Shown: positions 1 to 5,765, counted from the stretch's first letter. The stretch is 6,042 bases of DNA from Chloroflexota bacterium (GCA_019136175.1 JAGVUS010000225.1:1-6042); one strand, 5' to 3'. Numbers and translations: made by a program. Notes: generated from the letters alone by a model not told the origin.

Positions 1-146
1 GATTGCAGTTGGATTTTTTCAACCAGCAGGGTAATCACGGTCTCGCTGGATTGACCCTGGATATAAAATACCCGCTGACCAGGCTGACCGATGGCATCTG
101 CTGTAATGTGCAGAACCGGATCCAATTCCACTTCTTGATTGGGCAT
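1..146 (-). CDS. DUF3090-family protein, N-terminal part (runs off the left edge)
   Basis: The first 48 codons of a minus-strand gene are present; the rest lies outside the window. The ATG at 146-144 is preceded by a good Shine-Dalgarno AGGAGT (complement of 153-158) seven to eight bases upstream. The peptide starts MPNQEVELDPVLHITADA and continues with IGQPGQRVFYIQGQ, then a hydrophobic strand around VITLLVEKIQL. The GxxGQPGQRxFxxQ pattern followed by a beta strand and a lysine-led helix is how I remember DUF3090 proteins. Those are about 190 residues, of unknown function, and in Actinobacteria sit beside a histidine phosphatase and an SCO1664-type protein. Here it follows murI after 47 bases on the same strand, so co-transcription is likely. 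The family call is from memory of the motif only, and no function should be inferred. Confidence 0.72.
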   Translation of the reverse strand, partial: MPNQEVELDPVLHITADAIGQPGQRVFYIQGQSSETVITLLVEKIQLQ

Positions 147-167
147 GGTTTCACTCCTTTGGCTGTT

Positions 168-176
168 AGTATATCA
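168..176 (-). promoter_or_regulatory. Possible extended -10 promoter before the DUF3090 gene
   Basis: On the minus strand the murI/DUF3090 gap reads TGATATACT, that is, a TGn extension followed by TATACT (five of six matches to TATAAT). No convincing -35 hexamer lies 16-18 bases upstream. The implied transcript would start near 161, leaving only about 15 leader bases that already contain the Shine-Dalgarno. It could be an internal promoter or chance, as the gene can equally be read through from murI. Confidence 0.28.
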
Positions 177-193
177 AACCTGAGCCGGGAATG

Positions 194-1033
194 CTAATGG
201 GAGGATTGGCGGGAGTTGCAGGAAAGGACTCCGCCCTCCCAGGTGGCGTGCTCCACAGGCAGATCATCCCCAAGCAGCTGTTTGACAAGCAATTTCATTG
301 ACTCTACAGGACCGGTAGTGAAACATTGGATGCTCCCTGTTCCGTTTAAACCCCATCCATTTTGGGATAGCAACCGCCGGGTTTGCCGGGCAATGGCAGG
401 TGCAGGATCAATCACCCGCACACCCGGACCGGCAATTTCCTGGATGAGGGGAATGACAAACGGGTAATGAGTGCAGCCGAGAACAACTGTATCAATGCCT
501 GCCTGCAGCATGGGTGAGAGGGCGTTGGTCAATATTTCCCGGACGGCATCCCCCTCCAGGTTGCCGGATTCAACTTCAGCAACCAGACCCGGGCAGGTAT
601 CCTGAAGAACGGTAACATCCCGTGCAAATCGTTCCAGCACCGAAGCGTACAGGGCACCCTGGAAGGTGGCTGGGGTGGCAAGCACGCCAACAACTCCGCT
701 GCGGGTTTGTTCCGCCGCAGGTTTAACCGCCGGTTCCATGCCAACAAATGGCACGTCTGGAAACGTATTGCGCAGGTAGTGAAGGGATGCAGCCGAGGCT
801 GCATTACAGGCAACCACAATCAAACGGGCTCCCCGATCCAGAAGAAACCGGGTGATTCCTTCCGCAAATTCCCTGACCTGTAAAAGGGGGCGGGGACCGT
901 ACGGGACGTGAGCCTGATCGGCAAGGTACAGAATATCCTGTTCGGGCATGAACTCCCGAACTGCACGGAGAACGGATAAACCCCCAACGCCGGAATCAAA
1001 AATACCAACTGGAACCGGCTGCTGCATTGTCAC
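194..1033 (-). CDS. murI: Glutamate racemase MurI
   Basis: This cytoplasmic, cofactor-independent enzyme interconverts L- and D-glutamate and supplies D-Glu for peptidoglycan stem peptides. The 279-residue product has the usual family length. Visible signatures are DSGVGGLSV with the conserved Asp13, VPYG at 43-46, the first catalytic cysteine Cys76 in ACNAAS, GMEPAVKPA at 98-106, and the second catalytic cysteine Cys187 with His189 in LGCTHYP. The first cysteine motif is CNAAS rather than the more common CNTAS/CNTAT. The start is probably GTG at 1033: a GGAG (complement of 1044-1047) lies ten bases upstream, whereas the ATG at 1027 would be 16 bases away. That Shine-Dalgarno lies inside the last codons of the upstream hydrolase gene, whose stop is only seven bases before this start, implying translational coupling. 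The last dozen residues look non-conserved. Identification is secure. Confidence 0.96.
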   Translation of the reverse strand: MTMQQPVPVGIFDSGVGGLSVLRAVREFMPEQDILYLADQAHVPYGPRPLLQVREFAEGITRFLLDRGARLIVVACNAASAASLHYLRNTFPDVPFVGMEPAVKPAAEQTRSGVVGVLATPATFQGALYASVLERFARDVTVLQDTCPGLVAEVESGNLEGDAVREILTNALSPMLQAGIDTVVLGCTHYPFVIPLIQEIAGPGVRVIDPAPAIARQTRRLLSQNGWGLNGTGSIQCFTTGPVESMKLLVKQLLGDDLPVEHATWEGGVLSCNSRQSSH

Positions 1034-1040
1034 AGGCGGA

Positions 1041-1757
1041 TTACTCCGAGGCAGCCCGTACCAGGGCGGAGAACAGGGATTGCATGGGTTCCAGTTTGAT
1101 CAGCCATTCCGGATGCCATTGTACACCCAAAGCAAAGGGATGGTCAGGTATTTCCACCGCTTCCACCAATCCATCCGGCGCGGTTGCCGAGATGTGTAAA
1201 CCGTCTGCCGGTGTATGAATGCCCTGGTGGTGGAGGCTGTTCACTTCGGTATTTGTAGACTGGAGAATGGCAGATAGACGGCTGTTTGGTTTTACGTTGA
1301 TCGTATGTGCAAGGTAATCCCTGGGATGACCGGGAAACCAGTCATGTTTCAGGGCATCGGGTTTTTGTGATCCAATATCCGTATAAAGCGTTCCACCCAG
1401 GGCAACATTGAATACCTGGATGCCGCGGCAGATGCATAGGAAGGGAAAGCCAGCCTGTACAGCCTGCTGGATGAGGTGGATTTCCACATTGTCCCGTTCT
1501 GCATCAACATCATAGACCGATGGATGGGGGGTGCCGTTAAAAAGAGCTGGGTCCAGGTCGCCGCCACCGGTGAGCAGCAGCCCATCCAGGCGGGAAACCA
1601 GTGCATTCATTTGCGATATGGATAACGATGCTGGAATCATCACCGGTACGCCACCTGCACGCTGGATGGCGCGCAGATAGGCTTCTGATACTGCATGGGT
1701 TGGCATGATGGATTGAAGGTCTGTACGTTTTGTGGTGATGCCAATGAGGGGGATCAT
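1041..1757 (-). CDS. Gamma-glutamyl-gamma-aminobutyrate hydrolase-like protein (peptidase C26, class I glutamine amidotransferase fold)
   Basis: The 238-residue cytoplasmic hydrolase has the catalytic layout of the C26/PuuD group. An N-terminal strand PLIGIT is followed by TGGGDLDP (63-70), which matches the TGGxDxxP signature, and by an ERD triplet at 87-89. The nucleophile elbow is FLCICRGIQ with Cys110 as the expected nucleophile, then NSLHHQ (173-178), and GVQWHPE (211-217) carrying the catalytic His215 and Glu217. Family members cleave gamma-glutamyl amides, such as gamma-glutamyl-GABA in putrescine breakdown, or related gamma-glutamyl compounds. No putrescine-pathway genes are present here, so the substrate is unknown. 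The ATG at 1757 has AGGAA (complement of 1767-1771) nine bases upstream. Its TAA lies seven bases before murI and its last codons hold the murI Shine-Dalgarno, so the two are an operon. Glutamate release for MurI is an attractive but unproven link. Confidence 0.9.
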   Translation of the reverse strand: MIPLIGITTKRTDLQSIMPTHAVSEAYLRAIQRAGGVPVMIPASLSISQMNALVSRLDGLLLTGGGDLDPALFNGTPHPSVYDVDAERDNVEIHLIQQAVQAGFPFLCICRGIQVFNVALGGTLYTDIGSQKPDALKHDWFPGHPRDYLAHTINVKPNSRLSAILQSTNTEVNSLHHQGIHTPADGLHISATAPDGLVEAVEIPDHPFALGVQWHPEWLIKLEPMQSLFSALVRAASE

Positions 1758-1788
1758 GTTTGGGAGTTCCTGTTTGGAATGGATACGG

Positions 1789-1820
1789 AAAAAAGGGTAT
1801 AGCCTTTTCAGCTATACCCT
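1789..1820 (-). terminator. Intrinsic terminator after rplS
   Basis: On the minus strand, 22 bases after the rplS stop, a perfect 10-bp stem AGGGTATAGC / GCTATACCCT encloses a seven-base loop (1804-1810). It is followed at once by six T residues (complement of 1789-1794). This is a textbook rho-independent terminator for rplS. The opposite strand also shows a T-rich tail, but no plus-strand gene ends here. It lies only about 30 bases before the start codon of the C26 hydrolase gene. Confidence 0.92.
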
Positions 1821-1842
1821 CTTTCGTTTTTATTCCGGGATA

Positions 1843-2190
1843 TTAATTAAATTTTTGTTTAAGGCGGGCACTCTTGCCAGTTCGTTCCCGCAGGAAGTAC
1901 AGCCGTGACCGGCGAATCTTGTTATGGCGTTCCACAATCACCTTGGCAATCCGGGGTGAACGGGTGAGGAAAGTACGTTCCACACCAATGCCATTGCTCG
2001 CCACGCGGCGAACAGTAAAGGTGGAATTTGCGCCATTATTATGGACAAATAACACGGTTCCGCGAAATTCCTGGATGCGTTCGCGGTTGCCTTCACGAAT
2101 TTTCACCTGGACATTAACCGTATCGCCCGTCCGGAGTTCGGGGATATTGGGGTTTACAGGCGGTTCAAATGCTTTCAGAATATCTTCCAT
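1843..2190 (-). CDS. rplS: 50S ribosomal protein L19
   Basis: The 115-residue, basic product has the usual length of bacterial L19, which sits at the interface of the 30S and 50S subunits. Recognisable blocks are GDTVNVQVKIREGNRERIQ (22-40), FRGTVLF (43-49), TFTVRRVASNGIGVERTF (57-74), the SPRI strand (78-81) and the C-terminal RRSRLYFLRERTGKSARLK, the most conserved part of the family. The ATG at 2190 follows a weak Shine-Dalgarno AAGG (complement of 2201-2204) ten bases upstream. In many bacteria rplS ends an rpsP-rimM-trmD-rplS operon. Here it stands alone, with its own near-consensus promoter upstream and an intrinsic terminator downstream, flanked by a sugar-nucleotide gene and the C26-murI cluster. 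Identification is secure. Confidence 0.98.
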   Translation of the reverse strand: MEDILKAFEPPVNPNIPELRTGDTVNVQVKIREGNRERIQEFRGTVLFVHNNGANSTFTVRRVASNGIGVERTFLTRSPRIAKVIVERHNKIRRSRLYFLRERTGKSARLKQKFN

Positions 2191-2241
2191 CGTTCACAAA
2201 CCTTGTTTCAGTAATCTTATTCCTAGGTAGCGCGAGGCGAA

Positions 2242-2270
2242 ATTATAACACGGCTTATGATGGAAGACAA
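2242..2270 (-). promoter_or_regulatory. Sigma-70-type promoter of rplS
   Basis: The minus strand reads TTGTCT (complement of 2265-2270), a 17-base spacer, then a perfect TATAAT (complement of 2242-2247) preceded by TGT, which gives an extended -10. A start near 2235 would give a leader of about 45 bases to the rplS ATG. The strength of the -10 fits a ribosomal-protein gene. It begins only 19 bases after the epimerase stop codon, and no intrinsic terminator is visible for the epimerase gene. Confidence 0.8.
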
Positions 2271-2288
2271 GGGAAATTTCTTCCAATC

Positions 2289-3200
2289 TTATTCATCCCA
2301 CCGTTCCAATACATCGGGTAGATGCTCCAGGGGATCTTTGGGTGGATGAATTCCCAGCAGATCGCGCATCCGCTCCACCCGGGCAACAAACCGCAGCACA
2401 CTGGTATCCCTCGGTGGAAGGAGGGAAAGTTCGGATGTGGAGTTGGTCAACTCCAAGATCCGGCGGGCTAGATCCAGGATGGGCGTACCTGTTCCACTGC
2501 CAATATTGATGGGCTGCTCCAGTTCAGGGTGTTGGGCAGCGGATATTAATGCCTGGATGACCGTGTCGATCCAGATGAAATCCAAAACCTGCTGCCCGCC
2601 AAAAACCGGCAGTGGACGGCAGGCGCGTGCCTGCTTGATCCATACAGGAATTACCCTGTCCCGATCACGCGTGCCGTAGACATTGGTCATCCGCAGGATC
2701 ACGACCGGCAATCCATAATGCTTTCGAAATGCCCGGCAATACATTTCCGCGCTGATTTTGCTCGCCCCGTAGGCGTTGGTGGTCAGCAAGGGCTGATCCT
2801 CATCCACGGGCAGATGATGGGGCTCCCCATACACTTCCCGCGAGGAAGGAAAAACCAGGCATTGCACCTGCTGCTCCCGGGCTGCTTTTAAGATGTGGTA
2901 TGTCCCGACGACATTGGTCTGGAATGTAGTGTCCAGATCCTGGACTGCATTGACCACATCCGACTGGGCTCCCAGGTGATATACCACACTGCAATCCTTG
3001 ATCGCTTGGTTCACCTGTTCTTCGTTCCGCAAATCTCCATTAATGAAGTGGATCCGGGGATTCTGGCGATGCCTTGCAAGGTTGTCCATACGCCCGTGTG
3101 AAAGGTTGTCCAGGAGGACCAGGTCATCGCCGCGGGCTGCCAGTGCATCCACGAGGTGGCTGCCGATAAATCCTGCTGCGCCGGTGATCAAAATCTTCAT
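2289..3200 (-). CDS. NAD-dependent nucleotide-sugar epimerase/dehydratase (extended SDR)
   Basis: This 303-residue cytoplasmic enzyme belongs to the GalE/RmlB-like extended short-chain dehydrogenases. It has an N-terminal Rossmann TGAAGFIG (6-13), Asp31 at the end of strand 2 (NAD rather than NADP preference), GDL at 55-57, YHLGAQSD (74-81), and FPSSREVYGE (117-126). The catalytic Tyr144-xxx-Lys148 lies in AYGASK, LRMTNVYG is at 169-176, and the C-terminal substrate domain carries FGGQQVLDFIWIDT (200-213). The Glu122 in SSREVYG sits where UDP-glucuronate decarboxylases (TSEVYG) carry their catalytic Glu. The gene follows ugd, which makes UDP-glucuronate, so UDP-glucuronate 4-epimerase or decarboxylase activity is plausible; UDP-glucose 4-epimerase remains possible. 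The ATG at 3200 has GAGG (complement of 3209-3212) eight bases upstream. Class is certain and exact reaction is not. Confidence 0.88.
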   Translation of the reverse strand: MKILITGAAGFIGSHLVDALAARGDDLVLLDNLSHGRMDNLARHRQNPRIHFINGDLRNEEQVNQAIKDCSVVYHLGAQSDVVNAVQDLDTTFQTNVVGTYHILKAAREQQVQCLVFPSSREVYGEPHHLPVDEDQPLLTTNAYGASKISAEMYCRAFRKHYGLPVVILRMTNVYGTRDRDRVIPVWIKQARACRPLPVFGGQQVLDFIWIDTVIQALISAAQHPELEQPINIGSGTGTPILDLARRILELTNSTSELSLLPPRDTSVLRFVARVERMRDLLGIHPPKDPLEHLPDVLERWDE

Positions 3201-3252
3201 GTTGACATCCTCAATCCATCAAATTAAATAATTTATCATATGATCTGTATTG

Positions 3253-3258
3253 ATTATA
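3253..3258 (-). promoter_or_regulatory. Candidate -10 element in the AT-rich leader of the epimerase gene
   Basis: The 168 bases between ugd and the epimerase gene hold the ugd terminator and, nearer the epimerase, about 90 bases of strongly AT-rich sequence (about 3215-3310). A perfect TATAAT is read on the minus strand from 3258 to 3253, roughly 50 bases before the start codon. No good -35 hexamer is present at the right distance, but the A/T runs upstream could act like an UP element. A promoter somewhere here is expected, because ugd appears to be terminated just upstream. The exact element is uncertain, since many TATAAT-like words occur by chance in such sequence. Confidence 0.38.
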
Positions 3259-3304
3259 GATATTTTAATAAAAATTTATACTGAAAAAAAGGATGGATTT
3301 TTAG

Positions 3305-3340
3305 AAAAAAGTCACCAGCGCCAGAATAGCCGGCGCTGGT
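3305..3340 (-). terminator. Intrinsic terminator after ugd
   Basis: Beginning 29 bases after the ugd stop on the minus strand, a perfect 9-bp GC-rich stem ACCAGCGCC / GGCGCTGGT (3332-3340 with 3314-3322) encloses a nine-base loop. GAC and then six T residues (complement of 3305-3310) follow. The three-base gap before the T run makes it slightly less than ideal. The plus strand also has a T5 stretch after the hairpin, so it could work both ways, but only the minus-strand gene needs it. It separates ugd from the epimerase gene. Confidence 0.85.
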
Positions 3341-3369
3341 AATTTTTGGGATGGTTTTGGCTGGGTGGA

Positions 3370-4689
3370 TTAAGAATTTGGATGGGTGTTTACACCCCGA
3401 CCGATTCCATAATAGGTAAATCCAAGTGTTCTAACCCGGTCCGGATCCCAAATATTGCGTCCATCCACCAGAATGGGGGTTCGCATCAGTTGATGAATCC
3501 GCTGCAGGTCCAATTGTTTGAATTCGTTCCACTTGGTGGCAAGCACCAAGGCATCCACTCCTTCCGCCACCTCGTAGGAGTTGCGGCATAGCTGCACGCC
3601 TTTCAGTAGAGAGGCGGCATTGTCCATTGCCTGGGGATCATACGCTTTGACAATTGCCCCTTCATTTTGCAGCAGGTGAATGACTTCAATGGCTGGTGAA
3701 TCACGAACGTCATCTGTATCCGGCTTGAAGGAGATGCCCAACACACCGATGGGACGGTCATTCAGACTGCCCAATGCCTTGCGGAGCTTGTATACCACGC
3801 GCCTGCGTTGATTTCGATTGATTTCCATGACCGCCTGCAGGAGCTGCGGTTGGGTGCCATGCAATACTGCCATGTGTGCCAGGGCTTTCACATCCTTCGG
3901 GAAACAGCTTCCTCCCCAGCCAAGCCCAGCTTCCAGAAAAGCAGGTCCAATCCGTTTATCCAGTCCCATCCCCCGGGCAACCTCCTGGATATCTGCTCCA
4001 AGTTCCTCGCACATATTGGCAATTTCGTTGATGTAAGAAATGCGCGTGGCAAGGTAGGCATTGGAGGCATACTTGATCATTTCAGCAGTCCGCAAATCGG
4101 TGATCAGGATGGGGCAGTGGAGGGAGGAATACAATTCTGCCACTTTTCCAGCTGCATCCCGGTTGAGGGAACCCAGGACCACCCGATCCGGATTCATGAA
4201 GTCATTAATAGCCGATCCCTCGCGTAAAAATTCCGGGTTGGACACCACATCAAATTCCAGCGGGGCTCCTGACCTGCGCTTTCGGATGATGTCAGCCACC
4301 CAGTCACCGGTACCCACGGGGACGGTGGATTTATTGATTACGAGGATGGGATGGTGAACCAGGTCTGCAATGCTTTCAGCTGCCTGGCGGACATATTGCA
4401 GGTCTGCTTCCCCTTCCATGCCGGAAGGAGTGCCAACGGCGATGAATGCAAACTCCGCACCTTCCAGTGCTTCGACATAATCAGTTGTGAACAACAGCCG
4501 CCCTGATTTAACATTTTGGGCAACAATTTGCTCCAATCCCGGTTCATAGATGGGCATTTCGTTCTGTTTTAATTTTTCAATCCGGATGGGATCAATATCC
4601 AGACAGGTTACCTGGTTTCCCAGGTCGGCAAAACAGGCTCCGGTGACCAATCCAACATAACCGGTGCCAATGACGCAAAGTTTGCTCAT
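3370..4689 (-). CDS. ugd: UDP-glucose 6-dehydrogenase
   Basis: This enzyme oxidises UDP-glucose twice with NAD+ to UDP-glucuronate, the precursor of acidic polysaccharides and UDP-xylose or UDP-galacturonate. The 439-residue product has the full family length and all key motifs. It carries an N-terminal Rossmann GTGYVGL (8-14), Asp31 for NAD, VGTP (85-88), STVPVGT (121-127) and SNPEFLREG (150-158) with Glu153 and Glu157. KYASNAYLA follows, with Lys206 and Asn210, then GLGWGGSCFPKD (255-266) carrying the catalytic thiol Cys262 plus Asp266. The C-terminal UDP-binding domain has GISFKPDTDDVRDSPA (318-333) and AYDP (349-352). The ATG at 4689 has a strong Shine-Dalgarno AAGGAG (complement of 4699-4704) nine bases upstream. 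It is the first minus-strand gene from the divergent ugd/folD intergenic region. The epimerase gene follows after a terminator and forms a functional pair. Identification is secure. Confidence 0.97.
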   Translation of the reverse strand: MSKLCVIGTGYVGLVTGACFADLGNQVTCLDIDPIRIEKLKQNEMPIYEPGLEQIVAQNVKSGRLLFTTDYVEALEGAEFAFIAVGTPSGMEGEADLQYVRQAAESIADLVHHPILVINKSTVPVGTGDWVADIIRKRRSGAPLEFDVVSNPEFLREGSAINDFMNPDRVVLGSLNRDAAGKVAELYSSLHCPILITDLRTAEMIKYASNAYLATRISYINEIANMCEELGADIQEVARGMGLDKRIGPAFLEAGLGWGGSCFPKDVKALAHMAVLHGTQPQLLQAVMEINRNQRRRVVYKLRKALGSLNDRPIGVLGISFKPDTDDVRDSPAIEVIHLLQNEGAIVKAYDPQAMDNAASLLKGVQLCRNSYEVAEGVDALVLATKWNEFKQLDLQRIHQLMRTPILVDGRNIWDPDRVRTLGFTYYGIGRGVNTHPNS

Positions 4690-4720
4690 GTGATATCACT
4701 CCTTTTCAAGTTGATTATCA
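4690..4720. repeat. Two TGAT-ATCA palindromes at the ugd promoter and start
   Basis: A perfect 10-bp palindrome GTGATATCAC occupies 4690-4699, exactly between the ugd Shine-Dalgarno and ATG. TGATTATCA (4712-4720), a TGAT/ATCA dyad around a central base, covers the ugd -10 element. The two centres are about 21-22 bases apart, close to two helical turns. The layout suits a repressor binding two sites on one DNA face, but the words are short and no regulator gene is in the window. Confidence 0.35.
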
Positions 4721-4742
4721 CTTGACCGCATGGGACTGTCAA
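4714..4742 (-). promoter_or_regulatory. Sigma-70-type promoter of ugd
   Basis: The minus strand carries a perfect TTGACA (complement of 4737-4742), a 17-base spacer and GATAAT (complement of 4714-4719, five of six matches). Transcription would start near 4707, leaving a leader of only about 18 bases that contains the AAGGAG ribosome binding site. It faces away from folD, so the 197-base gap 4690-4886 is a divergent promoter region. A 6-bp inverted repeat (CTTGAC 4721-4726, GTCAAG 4738-4743) spans the spacer and -35. Confidence 0.85.
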
Positions 4743-4791
4743 GATTTTAAGGTAGGCGATTGGTTTAACAACCATTCATGCGGTTCCTGTG

Positions 4792-4797
4792 TATAAT
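4792..4797 (+). promoter_or_regulatory. Candidate -10 element for folD
   Basis: A perfect TATAAT preceded by TGTG lies about 90 bases before the folD ATG on the plus strand. No good -35 is found at 16-18 bases; a TTAACA at 4765-4770 is 21 bases away, which is too far for a normal promoter. It is the best candidate in the gap and would give a leader of about 80 bases. I see no riboswitch-like structure in 4804-4886. Confidence 0.42.
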
Positions 4798-4886
4798 TAT
4801 TGATAAGTTTGTTTCATCCGAACAAAAATCCCAGATCTTTTCCAACTTTCTGAACCCGATCACATCAATTGAAAAAGGAGAGTTTC

Positions 4887-5765
4887 ATGACCGCTGAAAT
4901 ATTGGATGGTGCATTGATTGCCGAGCAGGTAAGGGCACAGGTAAAAGAAGATGTTGCCGCCTGGGTGGCTTCTGGAAAACCAGCGCCGGGTTTGGCAACA
5001 GTTCTTGTGGGTGATAACCCGGCATCGGCTGTGTATGTGCGCTCCAAGCAGAAAGCCTGTGCAGAAGTTGGCATGGAGTCCTTTGGTCAGCACCTGCCTG
5101 CAACGGCATCCCAATCGGAGGTGGAAGGATTGGTAAGGGAATTAAATGCAGACCCAAGGGTCAATGGTATTCTTGTGCAGCTTCCCCTGCCTGCCGGGCT
5201 GGATGAGGAACGGGTGTTGAATGCCATCAGCCTGGAAAAGGATGTGGATGGATTTCATCCCATCAACATTGGACGCCTTGCTCAAAAAGGGCGGGATCCC
5301 TTGTTTGTGCCCTGCACACCGGCAGGCTGCATGTACCTGATGGAAAAAGTGATGCCGTCCCTGGAGGGAGTCAATGCGGTTGTGCTGGGTCGCTCCAATA
5401 TTGTGGGGATGCCGGTTGCGCTGCTGCTGGTACGGGCAAATGCCACGGTGACCATCTGCCACTCCCGGACCAAGAACCTGCCGGATGTGGTCCGGTCTGC
5501 CGATGTGCTGGTGGCTGCTGTAGGCAGGGCGGAAATGGTGCGCGGAAGCTGGATTAAGCCCGGTGCAGTTGTGATTGATGTGGGAATCAATCGTGTGGAT
5601 GACGCCTCCCGCCCCAAGGGGTATCGCCTGGTGGGAGATGTTGCATTTGATGAGGCAAAAGAAGTTGCCAGCCACATTACACCGGTGCCGGGTGGTGTGG
5701 GACCAATGACCATTGCCATGTTGATCACCAATACAATGCGGGCGGCGAAGATTGCCCACGGATAA
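4887..5765 (+). CDS. folD: Bifunctional methylenetetrahydrofolate dehydrogenase / methenyltetrahydrofolate cyclohydrolase
   Basis: FolD interconverts 5,10-methylene-, 5,10-methenyl- and 10-formyl-tetrahydrofolate in the cytoplasm, using NADP+ in most bacteria, to feed purine, formyl-Met and one-carbon pathways. The 292-residue length is typical. Motifs in order are VGDNPASAVYVRSKQKAC (41-58) with catalytic Tyr50 and Lys54, ILVQLPLP (95-102) with Gln98, KDVDGFHPINIG (118-129) with Asp121, PCTPAGC (142-148), the Rossmann segment VVLGRSNIVGMP (165-176), DVGIN (231-235), VGDV (249-252) and ITPVPGGVGPMT (264-275). I place the start at ATG 4887, with a strong AAAGGAG (4874-4880) six bases upstream. 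An in-frame TTG at 4869 would add six residues, but it precedes this ribosome site and the family does not need it. The gene appears monocistronic, with a clear terminator 31 bases after the stop. Identification is secure. Confidence 0.97.
   Translation: MTAEILDGALIAEQVRAQVKEDVAAWVASGKPAPGLATVLVGDNPASAVYVRSKQKACAEVGMESFGQHLPATASQSEVEGLVRELNADPRVNGILVQLPLPAGLDEERVLNAISLEKDVDGFHPINIGRLAQKGRDPLFVPCTPAGCMYLMEKVMPSLEGVNAVVLGRSNIVGMPVALLLVRANATVTICHSRTKNLPDVVRSADVLVAAVGRAEMVRGSWIKPGAVVIDVGINRVDDASRPKGYRLVGDVAFDEAKEVASHITPVPGGVGPMTIAMLITNTMRAAKIAHG

Noticed and set aside
1874..2230. An open frame of 118 codons on the plus strand opposite rplS
   Set aside because: It lies wholly antisense to the highly conserved L19 gene and its promoter, and its Arg/Ser-rich translation matches nothing I recognise.
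2191..2235. A structured L19 autoregulatory leader RNA
   Set aside because: The predicted leader is only about 45 bases and I see no convincing stem in it beyond short chance pairings.
2261..2285. A 6-bp inverted repeat TGGAAG / CTTCCA between the epimerase stop and the rplS promoter, considered as an epimerase terminator
   Set aside because: The stem is weak, the loop is 13 bases and no T run follows; it also overlaps the rplS -35, so it does not qualify as a terminator.
3213..3299. An 8-bp inverted repeat, AATCCATC (3213-3220) and GATGGATT (3292-3299), flanking the AT-rich spacer
   Set aside because: It is short, widely spaced and has no further similarity; there are no target-site duplications or transposase, so not a mobile-element end pair.
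3808..4227. A 139-codon plus-strand open frame inside ugd
   Set aside because: It is fully antisense to conserved UDP-glucose dehydrogenase coding sequence, with no recognisable domain or good ribosome site.
4869..4886. An upstream in-frame TTG as the folD start
   Set aside because: The strong AAAGGAG lies downstream of the TTG and is correctly placed for the ATG at 4887, and FolD proteins normally begin at that point.
5142..5759. A 205-codon minus-strand open frame opposite folD
   Set aside because: Its His/Gln-rich composition is typical of the antisense frame of a GC-biased gene; folD on the other strand is unmistakable.
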